This document shows, piece by piece, positions 7,134 to 8,011 of a stretch of DNA of 8,011 nucleotides (the stretch's first letter is position 1; every line of letters begins with the position of its first letter). The position numbers and the translations under genes were made by a program. The stretch lies in NCBI GenBank assembly GCA_028289505.1, contig JANQPK010000142.1:1-8011 (forward strand), in the 5' to 3' direction. Source of the DNA: Cyclobacteriaceae bacterium (GTDB taxonomy: Bacteria > Bacteroidota > Bacteroidia > Cytophagales > Cyclobacteriaceae). The notes under the pieces are model-generated. The model was given only the letters and a program-made list of their open reading frames with translations. It was not told where the DNA came from and did no database searches.

Positions 7134-8011
7134 ATGAGTTACCGTATTCAGGTTTTCAACAAGATACATCAAGAAGGAATTAGAAGATTAACAGAAAGCG
7201 GGTACCAGATAGGTTCAGAAACTAAAGATCCCCAAGCCATAATACTTAGAAGTCATTCCCTGCATGATCATGAGTTTAGTGAGGAGACTTTAGCAGTTGG
7301 AAGGGCTGGTGCTGGCGTCAATAACATTCCAGTTGATCAATGTACGGAATCAGGTATTGTGGTATTTAATACCCCCGGAGCAAATGCCAATGCAGTAAAA
7401 GAGTTGGTGGTAGCTGGATTACTGATGGCATCCCGTGAAATATACCAGGGTATTAGTTGGGTGCAATCCCTGAAAGGTAAAGGAGAAGAGATTCCTAAAC
7501 TAGTTGAAAAAGGGAAGTCGAATTTTGCAGGCCCTGAGATTCAGGGAAAGACTTTGGGGGTTGTTGGACTTGGTGCCATTGGAATGCAGGTTGCCAATGC
7601 TGCGGAAAGTCTGGGCATGAGGGTCACCGGATATGACCCATATATTTCCGTTGATACCGCCTGGCAACTATCAAAATATGTACGCAAAGCGCCAAGTCTG
7701 GATGCCTTGCTTAGGCAATCAGATTATATCACCCTCCATATGCCGCTAAATGGAAGTACTCAAAACTTCGTGAATAAAGAAAAGATTGCATTGATGAAGC
7801 CTGGGGTACGTATTCTGAATTTTGCACGTGCAGGTTTGGTAAACCTGAAAGATGTTATGGAAGCGATTGACCAGGAAAAAATAGATCAATACGTCACGGA
7901 CTTTCCCACTCAAGAGCAGATAGACCACCCCAAGGTTATCACTTTTCCCCACTTGGGCGCATCCACCCCAGAGTCGGAGAAGAACTGTGCTATCATGGCA
8001 GTAAACCAGCT
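7134..8011 (+). CDS. serA: D-3-phosphoglycerate dehydrogenase, 3' end beyond the window
   Basis: The frame from ATG at 7134 runs open for 292 codons to the window edge. SerA oxidises 3-phosphoglycerate to 3-phosphohydroxypyruvate with NAD+, the first step of serine synthesis and the source of SerC's substrate. The substrate-domain motif GAGVNNIPVDQCTESGIVVFNTPGANANAVKELV spans about 59-92 and is typical of the shorter SerA type. The nucleotide-binding loop is GLGAIG (145-150), with the acidic residue D168 in GYDPY at the end of the second strand. Catalytic R232 lies in NFARAGLV, an acidic region is YVTDFPTQE (253-261), and catalytic H273 lies in FPHLGAST. The C-terminal regulatory ACT domain, if present, lies outside the window. 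The start is five bases after the serC stop, so the genes are co-transcribed. The frame is intact throughout. Confidence 0.93.
   Translation, partial: MSYRIQVFNKIHQEGIRRLTESGYQIGSETKDPQAIILRSHSLHDHEFSEETLAVGRAGAGVNNIPVDQCTESGIVVFNTPGANANAVKELVVAGLLMASREIYQGISWVQSLKGKGEEIPKLVEKGKSNFAGPEIQGKTLGVVGLGAIGMQVANAAESLGMRVTGYDPYISVDTAWQLSKYVRKAPSLDALLRQSDYITLHMPLNGSTQNFVNKEKIALMKPGVRILNFARAGLVNLKDVMEAIDQEKIDQYVTDFPTQEQIDHPKVITFPHLGASTPESEKNCAIMAVNQ

Noticed and set aside
1..8011. Search for tRNAs, CRISPR repeats, insertion sequences, phage or defence genes
   Set aside because: No tRNA-like cloverleaf, regularly spaced repeat, transposase motif or defence-family motif was recognised by eye. All long frames fit metabolic or transport families.

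Overview
The window looks like a chromosomal segment of a free-living member of the Bacteroidota, perhaps a marine or soil Cytophagia/Flavobacteriia-type organism. The evidence is protein-level: a Bacteroidota-style secreted GH78-like rhamnosidase and sialate/xylan O-acetylesterase pair, a Tat-leader enolase-superfamily protein of the RspA/ManD type beside a sodium/solute symporter, a tight serC-serA pair, no strong Shine-Dalgarno sequences, and moderate GC. No rRNA, tRNA, CRISPR array, transposase or phage gene was seen.

Layout. Positions 1-1508 (minus strand) hold a two-gene unit. A ManD/RspA-like acid-sugar dehydratase with a twin-arginine leader is followed, with no base between stop and start, by the first 41 codons of an SSS-family sodium/solute symporter that leaves the window. 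A spacer of about 100 bp (1509-1610) separates this from a divergent plus-strand pair: a GH78-like alpha-L-rhamnosidase (1611-3986) and an SGNH-type O-acetylesterase (4082-5464), both with Sec signal peptides. Positions 5461-5964 carry a decayed fragment, the C-terminal half of a bile acid/sodium symporter (BASS/SBF) family transporter. It has no N-terminal half and an internal ochre stop, and homology resumes in the same frame after the stop. Positions 6043-8011 hold the start of a serine biosynthesis operon: serC complete, serA cut by the window edge.

How the parts could work together (inference). The GH78-like enzyme and the esterase would deacetylate and trim a rhamnose-containing glycan or glycoside outside the cytoplasm. 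The Tat-exported dehydratase would act on an acid sugar in the periplasm, and the SSS symporter would import the product. The substrate cannot be fixed from this window: there is no SusC/SusD pair, sulfatase, lyase or regulator in view. The serCA pair is housekeeping and appears unrelated.

The items most worth a second look are the truncated transporter relic between the sugar module and serCA, an 11-bp perfect inverted repeat that would bury the serC start codon in an mRNA hairpin, and the exported ManD-like enzyme. I see no evidence for a wholly new kind of system.
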